From CAZEFK01 sp964511405 (lineage in GTDB: Bacteria > Pseudomonadota > Alphaproteobacteria > Elsterales > Elsteraceae): a DNA stretch of 24,077 nucleotides. Position numbers and translations under genes: made by a program. The notes under the pieces were generated by a model. That model saw only the letters and a program-made list of their open reading frames with translations, was not told the origin of the DNA and did not search any database. The first letter of the stretch is position 1, and the number at the start of each line of letters is the position of its first letter. Location of the stretch: the NCBI GenBank assembly GCA_964511405.1, contig CAZEFK010000115.1, positions 1 to 24,077 on the forward strand. Reading direction: 5' to 3'. This document shows, one piece after another, positions 18,034 through 24,077 of this stretch.

Positions 18034-18094
18034 GGAGCCCGCTAGCGGGCTCCTCGCATCATTGATGGAAGGGAAATGCGCAGAGCGCATTTCC
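18032..18094 (+). promoter_or_regulatory. Three consecutive hairpins in intra-operon leader, next to the Shine-Dalgarno
   Basis: The 75-base gap between the GldG-like and DUF4340 genes is almost wholly palindromic. First is a perfect 24-bp palindrome at 18032-18055, centred on GCTAGC and including part of the upstream stop codon. Second is CATCA-T-TGATG at 18057-18067. Third is a 10-bp stem GGAAATGCGC / GCGCATTTCC at 18072-18094 with loop AGA. The Shine-Dalgarno GAGGAGGG starts at 18096. CTCCTC (18050-18055) can pair either with GAGGAG in its own hairpin (18032-18037) or with GAGGAG of the Shine-Dalgarno (18096-18101). There is no T-run. Presence of the repeats is certain; function is inferred. 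Confidence 0.75.
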
Positions 18095-18108
18095 TGAGGA
18101 GGGAAGCC

Positions 18109-19140
18109 ATGCGTCGCATCACCGTGGCCGCCATGGGCGTCGCCGCCGTCCTCGCCGCCGCCGGCGCGGCCGCGAGCATCGTGGCGGAGCGCCCCGCCAC
18201 CACCATCGCCCGCGGCGACCGGGTCATCCCGGACCTGGGCGCCAAGCTGGACAGCGCCACCCGCGTCGAGATCGCCAAGGCCGACGGCAGCATCGCCCTG
18301 GCCAAGACCGACAAGGGCTGGGTGCTGCCCGACCATGCCAACTACCCGGCCCGGTCCGAGGCGGTAAAGACGCTGCTGGTATCGCTGGCCGAGCTCGAGA
18401 CCGTCGAAGCCAAGACCCGGCAGCCCGACCTCTACGGCCGCCTCGACCTGGCCGACATCACGGCCAAGGATTCCAAGGCTGTACAGATCACCGTCAAGGA
18501 CGCCGGCGGCGCCACCTTGGCTGCCCTCCTGGTCGGCAAGAAGCGCTATCCGTCGCTGGGTGCGGCCACGCCCGGCACGCCGCAGGACATGGTCTATGTC
18601 CGCCGCGTCGGCGACGCCCAGAGCTGGCTGGCGCTGGGGTCGGTCGACGCCAAGACCGGCGTCACCGACTGGGCCGACAAGGCGATCGTCGACGTCAAGT
18701 TCGAGCGCGTGGCCTCCGTCGCGGTGACCCCGCCGACCGGGCCGGCCTACGAGATCAACCGCGCCAGCAAGGACGTCCAGGACTTCCAGATGGCCGACGT
18801 GCCGGCCAACATGGTCGTCAAGGCGCCTTACGAGCTGAACGGCCTGGCCCGGATCCTGGAGCAGGCCGAGCTCGACGACGTCAAGGCGGCCTCGGGCCCG
18901 CTGCCGGCGCCGGCGGCCATGGTCAAGACCTTCGACGGCCTGACGGTTTCGGTCGCCCTGGACAAGCAGGGCGAGGTGACCTGGGCGCGGCTGTCGGCCG
19001 CCGGCACCGGCGACGCCGCCAAGGAAGCCGACGCCATCAACGCGAAGGTCAAGGACTGGGCCTACAAGCTGCCGGACTACAAGCGCGACAAGCTGACCGC
19101 GACCCGCGACAGCCTGCTGCAGCCGAAGCCGCAAAGCTGA
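18109..19140 (+). CDS. DUF4340 domain protein of the gliding-like ABC operon
   Basis: 343 residues with an N-terminal signal peptide or membrane anchor (~4-26, Ala-rich). The rest is predicted soluble and periplasmic. It contains the DUF4340-like pattern 'ATRVEIAKADGSIALAKTDKGWVLPDHANYPARSEAVKTLL' (~48-90) and 'LLVGKK' (~143), seen in proteins encoded beside GldG homologues. The ATG at 18109 has a strong AGGAGGG ribosome site five bases upstream; an in-frame ATG at 18076 lies inside the hairpin and is unlikely. Function unknown; by position it is a partner of the GldA/F/G-like exporter. Confidence 0.85.
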   Translation: MRRITVAAMGVAAVLAAAGAAASIVAERPATTIARGDRVIPDLGAKLDSATRVEIAKADGSIALAKTDKGWVLPDHANYPARSEAVKTLLVSLAELETVEAKTRQPDLYGRLDLADITAKDSKAVQITVKDAGGATLAALLVGKKRYPSLGAATPGTPQDMVYVRRVGDAQSWLALGSVDAKTGVTDWADKAIVDVKFERVASVAVTPPTGPAYEINRASKDVQDFQMADVPANMVVKAPYELNGLARILEQAELDDVKAASGPLPAPAAMVKTFDGLTVSVALDKQGEVTWARLSAAGTGDAAKEADAINAKVKDWAYKLPDYKRDKLTATRDSLLQPKPQS

Positions 19141-19142
19141 CC

Positions 19143-19343
19143 GTGGACGACGCCGGCGACGCGCCGCCGCTGACCGACGCGCAGCGGACGTCGCCCTGCG
19201 TCGGCGTCTGCGCCATCGACCCGGCGACCGGCCAGTGCGGCGGCTGCCGGCGCACCCGGGACGAAATCCGGCGCTGGGTGCAGTTCACGCCGGAGGAGCG
19301 CCGCCGGGTCCTGGCCTTGTTACCCGGCCGCGCGCCGGCATAA
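19143..19343 (+). CDS. DUF1289 small cysteine protein
   Basis: 66 residues starting at GTG 19143, two bases after the DUF4340 stop, so it is co-transcribed with it. It carries the DUF1289 signature SPCVGVC...GQCGGCRRT: C-x3-C-x8-C-x2-C, four cysteines suited to a zinc or Fe-S site. 'EIRRWVQFTPEERRRVLALL' follows as in YdhL-type proteins. Small DUF1289 proteins are widespread in proteobacteria without a firm function. Whether it belongs functionally to the ABC operon or merely rides on it is unclear. Confidence 0.85.
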   Translation: MDDAGDAPPLTDAQRTSPCVGVCAIDPATGQCGGCRRTRDEIRRWVQFTPEERRRVLALLPGRAPA

Positions 19344-19360
19344 GCGCCCGGCGCCGGCGA

Positions 19361-19660
19361 CTACCGCTTCGAGGCCGTCACATGGCTGCCACGGGCCAGT
19401 GCCCCGGCTAGCCGCGCCGCCCGGGCGGCCGCCCCGACCCCGGGACTCCGTCGCCGCCGCAGCCAGCGCTGGCGGGCGCCGGCCAGCAGCACGCCGCCGC
19501 CCACCAGCAGCGTCGACAGCATCAAGAGACGCAGCGGATCAGGACTGGTCGCCGGGTCCCAGTCGGCGGGCATCGCCGCACCGGAGGGCGGCAGGACGGC
19601 ATCGAACAGCCACAGCGCGATGATCAGCGCCGCGGCGACCAAGCACGACCATCGAACCAT
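19361..19660 (-). CDS. Small hypothetical membrane protein
   Basis: 99 residues and not recognised. Two hydrophobic segments are visible, ~5-24 (CLVAAALIIALWLFDAVL) and ~43-62 (LRLLMLSTLLVGGGVLLAGA), separated by an acidic/proline-rich loop and followed by an RQRWLRRRR positive-inside patch and an Ala/Arg-rich tail. Two helices plus the charge pattern argue that this frame, rather than the opposing ones, is coding. No convincing Shine-Dalgarno precedes ATG 19660. It lies downstream of the diguanylate cyclase gene on the same strand but after a hairpin. Confidence 0.5.
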   Translation of the reverse strand: MVRWSCLVAAALIIALWLFDAVLPPSGAAMPADWDPATSPDPLRLLMLSTLLVGGGVLLAGARQRWLRRRRSPGVGAAARAARLAGALARGSHVTASKR

Positions 19661-19687
19661 CGGAACAGCGCCCCCAACGCGGGGCCG

Positions 19688-19719
19688 GGCGGGCGGCGCA
19701 CGGAACGCCTGCGCCCGCC
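19688..19719 (-). terminator. Hairpin after the diguanylate cyclase gene, possible terminator
   Basis: GGCGGGCG (19688-19695) and CGCCCGCC (19712-19719) form an 8-bp GC stem with a 16-base loop, about 20 bases beyond the stop of the REC-GGDEF gene (minus strand). No clear U-tract follows, so it may end transcription only weakly or need Rho. Confidence 0.3.
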
Positions 19720-19740
19720 GGTCCCGACCATAGTACCGCG

Positions 19741-20646
19741 TCAGCCGTCGGCCATCACCCGGTTGCGACCATTTTGCTTGGCCTCATACAGCGCCCGGTC
19801 GGCACGCGCGATCAGCTGCGAGAACTCGGCCTCGCCGTCGCCGAGCGCGGCCACGCCGATGCTGACGGTGAACGCGATGCGCCGGCCCTCGAACGGCACC
19901 GGCACGGCTTCCACCCGCTCGCGCAGCCGCTCGGCCACGATCAGGGCGCCCTCCAGCGTCGTCTCGGGCAAGCAGATGCCGAACTCCTCGCCGCCCAGCC
20001 GTCCTGGAAAATCGATGTCGCGGATCACCGAACGGCAAGTCTCGGACAGCGCCTTGAGCACTGCGTCGCCGCCCGGATGCCCGTAGGTGTCATTGATCTT
20101 CTTGAAATGGTCGGCATCGAGCATCATCGCCGACAACGGCTTGGCATAGCGCCGGGCGCGCTGCACCTCCTGCTCGGCGCGCTCGAGGAAGCTGCGCCGG
20201 TTGTAGATGTCGGTCAGGACGTCGATGGTGGCCAGCCGGTGCAGATGGCGGTTGGCATTGGCCAGTGCCACCGACCGCGCCCTGAGCTTCAGCATGTTGC
20301 GGGTGCGGGCGCTGAGCTCGAGCTCGTCGACCGGCTTGCTCAGGAAATCGTTGGCCCCCAGGTCCAGCGCCTCGTACAGCACGTCCTTGCGGTCGAGTGC
20401 GGTAATCATCACCACAGGCACTTCATCATGCTGTGGCATCTGTCGAACGCGACGAATAAACTCCAGGCCATCGATCTCAGGCATAATGTAATCAACTAAT
20501 ATCATATCTGGCGTATTGGTTGCACACCACTCAAGTGCTTTCACCGGATCAGTGAAGACAACAGATTCGATCGATCCAATCTTGTGGATATAGGTTTTGA
20601 CGATCAGGGCGTTGGCCAGATAGTCGTCGATGATCGCAACCTTCAT
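19741..20646 (-). CDS. Response regulator diguanylate cyclase (REC-GGDEF)
   Basis: 301 residues. REC domain ~1-120 has acidic pair Asp7/Asp8, phospho-acceptor Asp52 (LVDYIMP), Thr82 and Lys104 (SKP). The GGDEF domain ~135-301 has active GGEEF at 218-222 and, exactly five residues before it, an RxxD inhibitory site (R209-D-I-D212). It should therefore make c-di-GMP when phosphorylated and be product-inhibited. It resembles PleD but has one receiver instead of two. Start MKVAIIDD at ATG 20646 fits family N-termini; ATG 20718 would add 24 residues without homology. Codons for the REC domain (especially ~20430-20570) are AT-rich (ATA, TTA, GTT), unlike the GGDEF half. No cognate kinase is adjacent; orphan kinases lie elsewhere in the window. 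Confidence 0.93.
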   Translation of the reverse strand: MKVAIIDDYLANALIVKTYIHKIGSIESVVFTDPVKALEWCATNTPDMILVDYIMPEIDGLEFIRRVRQMPQHDEVPVVMITALDRKDVLYEALDLGANDFLSKPVDELELSARTRNMLKLRARSVALANANRHLHRLATIDVLTDIYNRRSFLERAEQEVQRARRYAKPLSAMMLDADHFKKINDTYGHPGGDAVLKALSETCRSVIRDIDFPGRLGGEEFGICLPETTLEGALIVAERLRERVEAVPVPFEGRRIAFTVSIGVAALGDGEAEFSQLIARADRALYEAKQNGRNRVMADG

Positions 20647-20921
20647 GGGCCTGCTCTTGGTGTCTGTGGCCGAACAGGTCGTCCCGCCGCGCCCGTCTTC
20701 GTCCGGGAGGATGATCATGGTCGCCCGGCTTGGTTAATGAGTCGCGAAGATACGCCAGACATTCAACATATTCTATCTCGTACAGACGGCGACGGTGCAG
20801 ACGCGCGGCGATGGCGCATCATGGCTGGTTAACGCACGCTGTGCTAGGAGGGCCGTCTCGCCGGTGCGGATGGAGGGACGGGTATGGGTGATCGCGGGAC
20901 CAGCAGCCACCGGGGGACGGC
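20647..20921. promoter_or_regulatory. Divergent 275-base gap between diguanylate cyclase and TPR/ATP-grasp gene
   Basis: The longest gene-free stretch of the window. Bases ~20730-20790 are AT-rich (TTAATGAGTCGCG, then CATATTCTATCTCG), which marks the likely promoter of the minus-strand diguanylate cyclase; TAGAAT on the minus strand is a possible -10. For the plus-strand gene, TGGTTAACGCACGCTGTGCTAGG at ~20824 is the only promoter-like stretch. I see no repeat, RNA gene or convincing small ORF. Confidence 0.3.
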
Positions 20922-22928
20922 GTGACCGGCCGCCCCGATCTCGACGGCCAGATCGACGAGGCCTTGCGGGCGGTCAACGAAGGCCAGGTCGATCGGGCGC
21001 TGGCGATCGTCGACGCGGTCCTGGCCCAGGATCCCGACCATGCCACCGCCCTCGACGCCAAGCTGCAGTTGACCGTGCTGCTCGACCGCCCGGCCGAGGC
21101 CCTGGCCGCCGGACGCCGGCTGGCCGACGTCCAGCCCACCCCCTCCGGCCTGTTCCGCCTGGGCCTGCTGGAGCACCGCGCCGGCAACCGGGACCGGGCG
21201 ATCAACGCGCTCGATCTCGCGCGCAGCCTGGACCCCGCCTACGGGGCCGCCCATGAGGCACTGGGCCAAGTGCTGGCCGCATCAGGCCGGCCGGCCGAAG
21301 CGGTGGCCGCCCTGCTCCAGGCCGACCGCCTGGGCGCCCTGTCGGTGACCGGGCGCCTGAACCTGGCCACGGCGCACTATGCCCTGGGCGACCGCACGGC
21401 GGCACTCGCCGCGGCCGAGCGGGCGGCCGCCGACGATCCCATGCAGGTCGAGGCCTTCAACACCATCGGCGTGCTGCGCTACGAGGCCGGCGACTGGGCC
21501 GGCGCGATCGCGGCGCTCGACCGCACGCTGGTCCTGCAGCCGCGGCATCTGGGCGCCCGCCTGAATCTGGCGCGGGTGCTGCGCGCCGATCGCCAGTTCG
21601 ACCGCGCCGCAGCCGAGTACCGGCTGGTCACCGCCGCCCAGCCGGGCTTGGCCGATGTCGAGACCGAGCTTGCCACCTGCCTCGTCGACGGCGGCGATCA
21701 GAACGGCGCGATCGCGGCCTATCGGCGTGTCCTGGCGGCGGATCCGAACGCCGTCCTGGCCCATATCGGGCTGGGCGATGCCCATGCCGCACTCGGCCAG
21801 GCGTCGGAGGCGCTGGCCAGCTACGAGCGCGCCATCGCGCTCGAGCCCGCGGCGATCGTCGCCTATTTCGGCGCCTACACGGCGGCGCTGCTGCTCGATG
21901 ACGAGCCGCGCGCCCTCGGCCACCTGGACGCGGTGCTGAAGCGCCAGCGGGTGTTCACCTATCCGGCGCGCCGGCCGCCGGCGGCGCTGACCATCCTGGC
22001 CCTGTGCACGCCCGGCACCCTGGTCGCCAACCTGCCGGTCGAGTACCTGATCGACCGCAACAGCACGACCCTGCACAAATATTATCTGCCGGAAGATCCG
22101 GCCGCCGCCCCGCCCCGGCTGCCGCCCTACGACATCGTGTTCATGGCCATCGCCGAGGCCGAGTCGGCGCTGCCGGCGCTCGCCCGTGCCAAGGCGTTCC
22201 TGACCGCGCAGGACAAGCCCTGGATCAACGACCCCGACCGCGTGCCGCTGACCAGCCGCGACGGCATGGGCCCGCTGCTGACCGACTGCCGGCATACCCT
22301 GGTCCCGACGGTCCGGCCGATTGCCCGGACCGAGATTGCCGGGCCGGGACGCCCGGACTGGGCAACGCCAGGCCCGGACCGGCCGCTGCTGGTCCGGCCG
22401 TTCGGCTCGCACGCCGGCAAGCAGCTCGAGAAGGTCGACGACATCGCAGGGCTGGACGACTATCTGGCGCGGGTTCGGGCCGACCGCTACTATGTCGTGC
22501 CGTTCGAGGATTATTCCGGGCCGGACGGCTATTACCGGAAATACCGGATCATCTTCGTCGACCGCGTCCCCTACCCGTTCCATCTGGGCGTGTCGCGGCG
22601 CTGGATGGTCCACTTCTACAATTCCGACATGAACGACCTGGCCTGGGCCCGCGCCGAGGAAGAGGCGTTCCTGGCCGACCTCGGCTCGGTGTTCCACGGG
22701 CCGCTGGCCGACGCCCTGGCCGACATCGGCCGCGCCGTCGACCTCGACTATTTCGGCATCGACTGCGCCATCGCCCGCGACGGCCGGCTGCTGATGTTCG
22801 AGATCGAGACCGGCATGATCGTGCACACGCTCGACCGGCCCGACCTTTATCCCTACAAGGCCGTCTATGTGCCGCGGGTGTTCCAGGCTCTCGACCGCCG
22901 GATCCAGAAGAAGCGGGCGGGCGCCTGA
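20922..22928 (+). CDS. TPR-repeat protein fused to ATP-grasp-like domain
   Basis: 668 residues, no signal peptide. The N-terminal ~345 residues are about nine TPR-type helical repeats (for example 'FNTIGVLRYEAGDWAGAIAALDRTLVLQP' and 'GDAHAALGQASEALASYERAIALEP', read as A-x4-G pairs ending in P). From ~365 the protein is unrelated to TPR. 'LLVRPFGSHAGKQLEKV' (~486-502), 'YYRKYRIIFVDRVPYPFHLGVS' (~535-556) and 'DYFGIDCAIARDGRLLMFEIE' (~609-629) resemble the nucleotide-binding lysine, central strand and metal-binding Asp/Glu of ATP-grasp ligases (RimK-like). So it may ligate an amino acid or peptide to a protein or small molecule bound by the TPR region; this is inference. Start is GTG 20922 (GGGGGACGG just upstream). 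It converges on the VPLPA-CTERM gene. Confidence 0.8.
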   Translation: MTGRPDLDGQIDEALRAVNEGQVDRALAIVDAVLAQDPDHATALDAKLQLTVLLDRPAEALAAGRRLADVQPTPSGLFRLGLLEHRAGNRDRAINALDLARSLDPAYGAAHEALGQVLAASGRPAEAVAALLQADRLGALSVTGRLNLATAHYALGDRTAALAAAERAAADDPMQVEAFNTIGVLRYEAGDWAGAIAALDRTLVLQPRHLGARLNLARVLRADRQFDRAAAEYRLVTAAQPGLADVETELATCLVDGGDQNGAIAAYRRVLAADPNAVLAHIGLGDAHAALGQASEALASYERAIALEPAAIVAYFGAYTAALLLDDEPRALGHLDAVLKRQRVFTYPARRPPAALTILALCTPGTLVANLPVEYLIDRNSTTLHKYYLPEDPAAAPPRLPPYDIVFMAIAEAESALPALARAKAFLTAQDKPWINDPDRVPLTSRDGMGPLLTDCRHTLVPTVRPIARTEIAGPGRPDWATPGPDRPLLVRPFGSHAGKQLEKVDDIAGLDDYLARVRADRYYVVPFEDYSGPDGYYRKYRIIFVDRVPYPFHLGVSRRWMVHFYNSDMNDLAWARAEEEAFLADLGSVFHGPLADALADIGRAVDLDYFGIDCAIARDGRLLMFEIETGMIVHTLDRPDLYPYKAVYVPRVFQALDRRIQKKRAGA

Positions 22929-22952
22929 GCACCCGCCGGCCGGTGCGGCTCA
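22926..22952. terminator. Palindrome joining two convergent stop codons
   Basis: TGAGC (22926-22930) and GCTCA (22948-22952) are complementary, as are GCACC (22929-22933) and GGTGC (22942-22946), with a CCGGCC core between. The TGA of the TPR gene and the TGA (TCA on plus) of the VPLPA gene form the outer arms. This is well placed for a bidirectional terminator, but no T-runs flank it. Confidence 0.4.
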
Positions 22953-23612
22953 GGCTGCGGCGGCCGCCTTCTTGGCCCGGCGCCGGGCGACGGCGCCCAT
23001 GCCCAGGACCGCCGGGGCAAACAGGACTGCGGCGGCGGGCAGCGGGACGGGGGAGACATTGATGGTGTTCGCACCGATCGCGCCGGTGGTGCCACCCGAA
23101 TTCACGACGTCGGAGGCGAAATAGTAGCCATTGCCGTTCTTCACGAAGTCGGCCAGGACGATCCCGGCCTTCGTCACGCTGAAGTCCAGCGGCCCGCCGT
23201 GAGCGCCTGCGGCGCCATTGCCGCTGTTCATGTTGATGCCGTTGGTGAACGTCTTTCCATTCGACGTGAACGGCGGATTGGGCTCGCTGCCCTTGACCGG
23301 CGTGAACAGCGTCGTGGACGTCGGAGCCAGAATGCTCACCACCGCAGTCGAGAACGCCGACGCCAGGCTGAACGCGAACGGGGTGTGGCTGCCCGTGTTG
23401 ACGAACCGATAGCCGCTGGCGAGGTTCACCGAAACATCCACCTCGCTGGACGACTTCTGGGTCAAGGTCACGGTGCCCAGCGTGCCCGTGCCCATGTTGG
23501 CAACATTGCCCAGATTTGACAGATTCAACACCTCGATGGTGCTCGCTTTCGCGGGCACCGCGACCGCCGCCGCCATCAGGCCGGCCGCCACCATCCCACC
23601 AATCCCCCGCAT
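22950..23612 (-). CDS. VPLPA-CTERM (PEP-CTERM-like) secreted protein
   Basis: 220 residues. A Sec signal peptide (~1-23, ending AKA) is followed by a Ser/Thr/Asn/Gly-rich, mostly beta-predicted extracellular region (24-185). The C-terminal sorting signal is VPLPA at 189-193, a hydrophobic helix (~194-209) and RRRAKK. This tripartite tail is what exosortases (XrtD-type for VPLPA, to my knowledge) recognise and cleave. The ATG at 23612 has GGAG six bases upstream; an upstream in-frame ATG would spoil the signal peptide. The body resembles no family I know. No exosortase gene is in the window, as is normal because substrates are scattered. It is probably a surface or biofilm-matrix protein. Confidence 0.85.
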   Translation of the reverse strand: MRGIGGMVAAGLMAAAVAVPAKASTIEVLNLSNLGNVANMGTGTLGTVTLTQKSSSEVDVSVNLASGYRFVNTGSHTPFAFSLASAFSTAVVSILAPTSTTLFTPVKGSEPNPPFTSNGKTFTNGINMNSGNGAAGAHGGPLDFSVTKAGIVLADFVKNGNGYYFASDVVNSGGTTGAIGANTINVSPVPLPAAAVLFAPAVLGMGAVARRRAKKAAAAA

Positions 23613-23618
23613 TTTACA

Positions 23619-23645
23619 CTCCGATCCCAAGAACGTTAATCGGAG
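23619..23645 (-). promoter_or_regulatory. Inverted repeat in 5' leader of VPLPA gene covering the Shine-Dalgarno
   Basis: On the minus strand CTCCGAT (23645-23639), a 13-base spacer and ATCGGAG (23625-23619) form a perfect 7-bp inverted repeat. The GGAG of the second arm is the ribosome-binding site of the ATG at 23612, so the hairpin could hide it. Alternatively it is a protein-binding operator. The surrounding 23613-23700 is AT-rich and contains the promoter, which I cannot place precisely. Confidence 0.45.
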
Positions 23646-23749
23646 CCAATTAATGCAAATGCCGTGCAACACCTTAACATCAATGACTTAGCTAAAATGC
23701 TGCCGACGCTGTGTAAAATCCGCCGACAGCCTCGGCCGCTCGCCCGCGC

Positions 23750-24077
23750 CTACCGTTGCCGCAACTGCGAAACGTCGCGCACCGCGCCGCGCGCCGCCGA
23801 GGTGGTCAGGGCCGCGTAGGCCTTGAGCGCAGCCGAGACCTGGCGGGCGCGCGGCGCCGCCGGCTGCCACGCGTCGCGGCCGCGGGCGTCCATGGCGGCG
23901 CGGCGGCGGGCCAGCTCGTCGTCGCTGACCGCCACGCGGATTACCCGGTTCGGGATGTCGATCTCGATGCGATCGCCCTCCTCGACCAAGCCGATGGCGC
24001 CGCCCTCGGCGGCCTCGGGCGAGACATGCCCGATCGACAGGCCCGACGAGCCGCCGGAGAAGCGGCCGTCGGTGACC
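23750..24077 (-). CDS. ilvD: Dihydroxy-acid dehydratase, C-terminal end (5' part outside window)
   Basis: The last ~108 codons of IlvD, the Fe-S enzyme that dehydrates dihydroxy-acids in valine, leucine and isoleucine synthesis. The diagnostic block is VTDGRFSGGSSGLSIGH, then VSPEAAEGGAIGLVEEGD at the window edge, followed by the typical 'IEIDIPNRVIRVAVSDDELARRR'. The active-site serine region of the swivelling C-terminal domain is within this block. The stop is TGA at 23750-23752; the frame is open to the right-hand edge. It is separated by ~137 bases from the start of the VPLPA gene, which points the same way, and probably does not share its regulation. Confidence 0.95.
   Translation of the reverse strand, partial: VTDGRFSGGSSGLSIGHVSPEAAEGGAIGLVEEGDRIEIDIPNRVIRVAVSDDELARRRAAMDARGRDAWQPAAPRARQVSAALKAYAALTTSAARGAVRDVSQLRQR

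Noticed and set aside
20584..20832. An 82-codon plus-strand frame crossing the diguanylate cyclase start and its promoter gap
   Set aside because: It overlaps the conserved receiver domain on the other strand and shows no motif or ribosome site.
22950..23672. Longer VPLPA protein starting at 23672
   Set aside because: It would put 20 residues ahead of a well-formed signal peptide and translate through the leader inverted repeat; ATG 23612 has the ribosome site.

Overview
The window is about 24 kb of very GC-rich, gene-dense chromosome, and it looks like an alphaproteobacterium. The evidence is AapJ-type amino-acid binding protein, two histidine kinases with the PleC/DivJ-like 'FGPxGxxRYxxYA' dimerisation segment, a VPLPA-type C-terminal sorting signal and a CyaC-type cyclase. 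A Rhodospirillales-like lineage is my best guess but is inference only. I see no transposase, integrase, phage gene, CRISPR array, tRNA or rRNA. The frequent GTG/TTG starts and the long stop-free antisense frames are expected at this GC content.

Layout. (1) 2-3809, plus strand: the 3' end of an M16-type peptidase, then pgi (short-form glucose-6-phosphate isomerase) and mutL (endonuclease-type), with overlapping start and stop codons. (2) 3918-6035, plus: a soluble GAF-PAS-PAS histidine kinase. (3) 7434-5996, minus: rluB-type pseudouridine synthase then rsmD, overlapping ATGA. Divergent tadA (7531-8001) follows, so three RNA-modification genes are clustered. (4) 11810-8002, minus: a LysE-family exporter, then an AapJ-like periplasmic amino-acid binding protein followed 11 nt later by a membrane histidine kinase. 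No ABC permease is present. (5) 11936-14307: a cytoplasmic sulfite-oxidase-fold molybdoenzyme converging on a membrane cyclase with a diheme-b-type anchor, a [2Fe-2S] domain and a class III cyclase domain. (6) 14394-19343, plus: an operon resembling Bacteroidetes gliding genes gldA-gldF-gldG, with a DUF4340 protein and a small DUF1289 cysteine protein. (7) 19361-20646, minus: a small membrane protein and a REC-GGDEF diguanylate cyclase. (8) 20922-23612: a TPR/ATP-grasp-like fusion converging on a VPLPA-CTERM secreted protein. (9) 24077-23750, minus: the 3' end of ilvD.

The second half is signal-transduction rich: two kinases, a c-di-GMP synthase and a cAMP-type cyclase. The most interesting parts are the redox-sensing cyclase, the binding protein/kinase pair, the gliding-like ABC operon with its palindrome-packed internal gap, and the TPR/ATP-grasp protein beside an exosortase-type substrate. 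No gene-free stretch exceeds 300 bases; the two longest (10923-11192 and 20647-20921) are described below.
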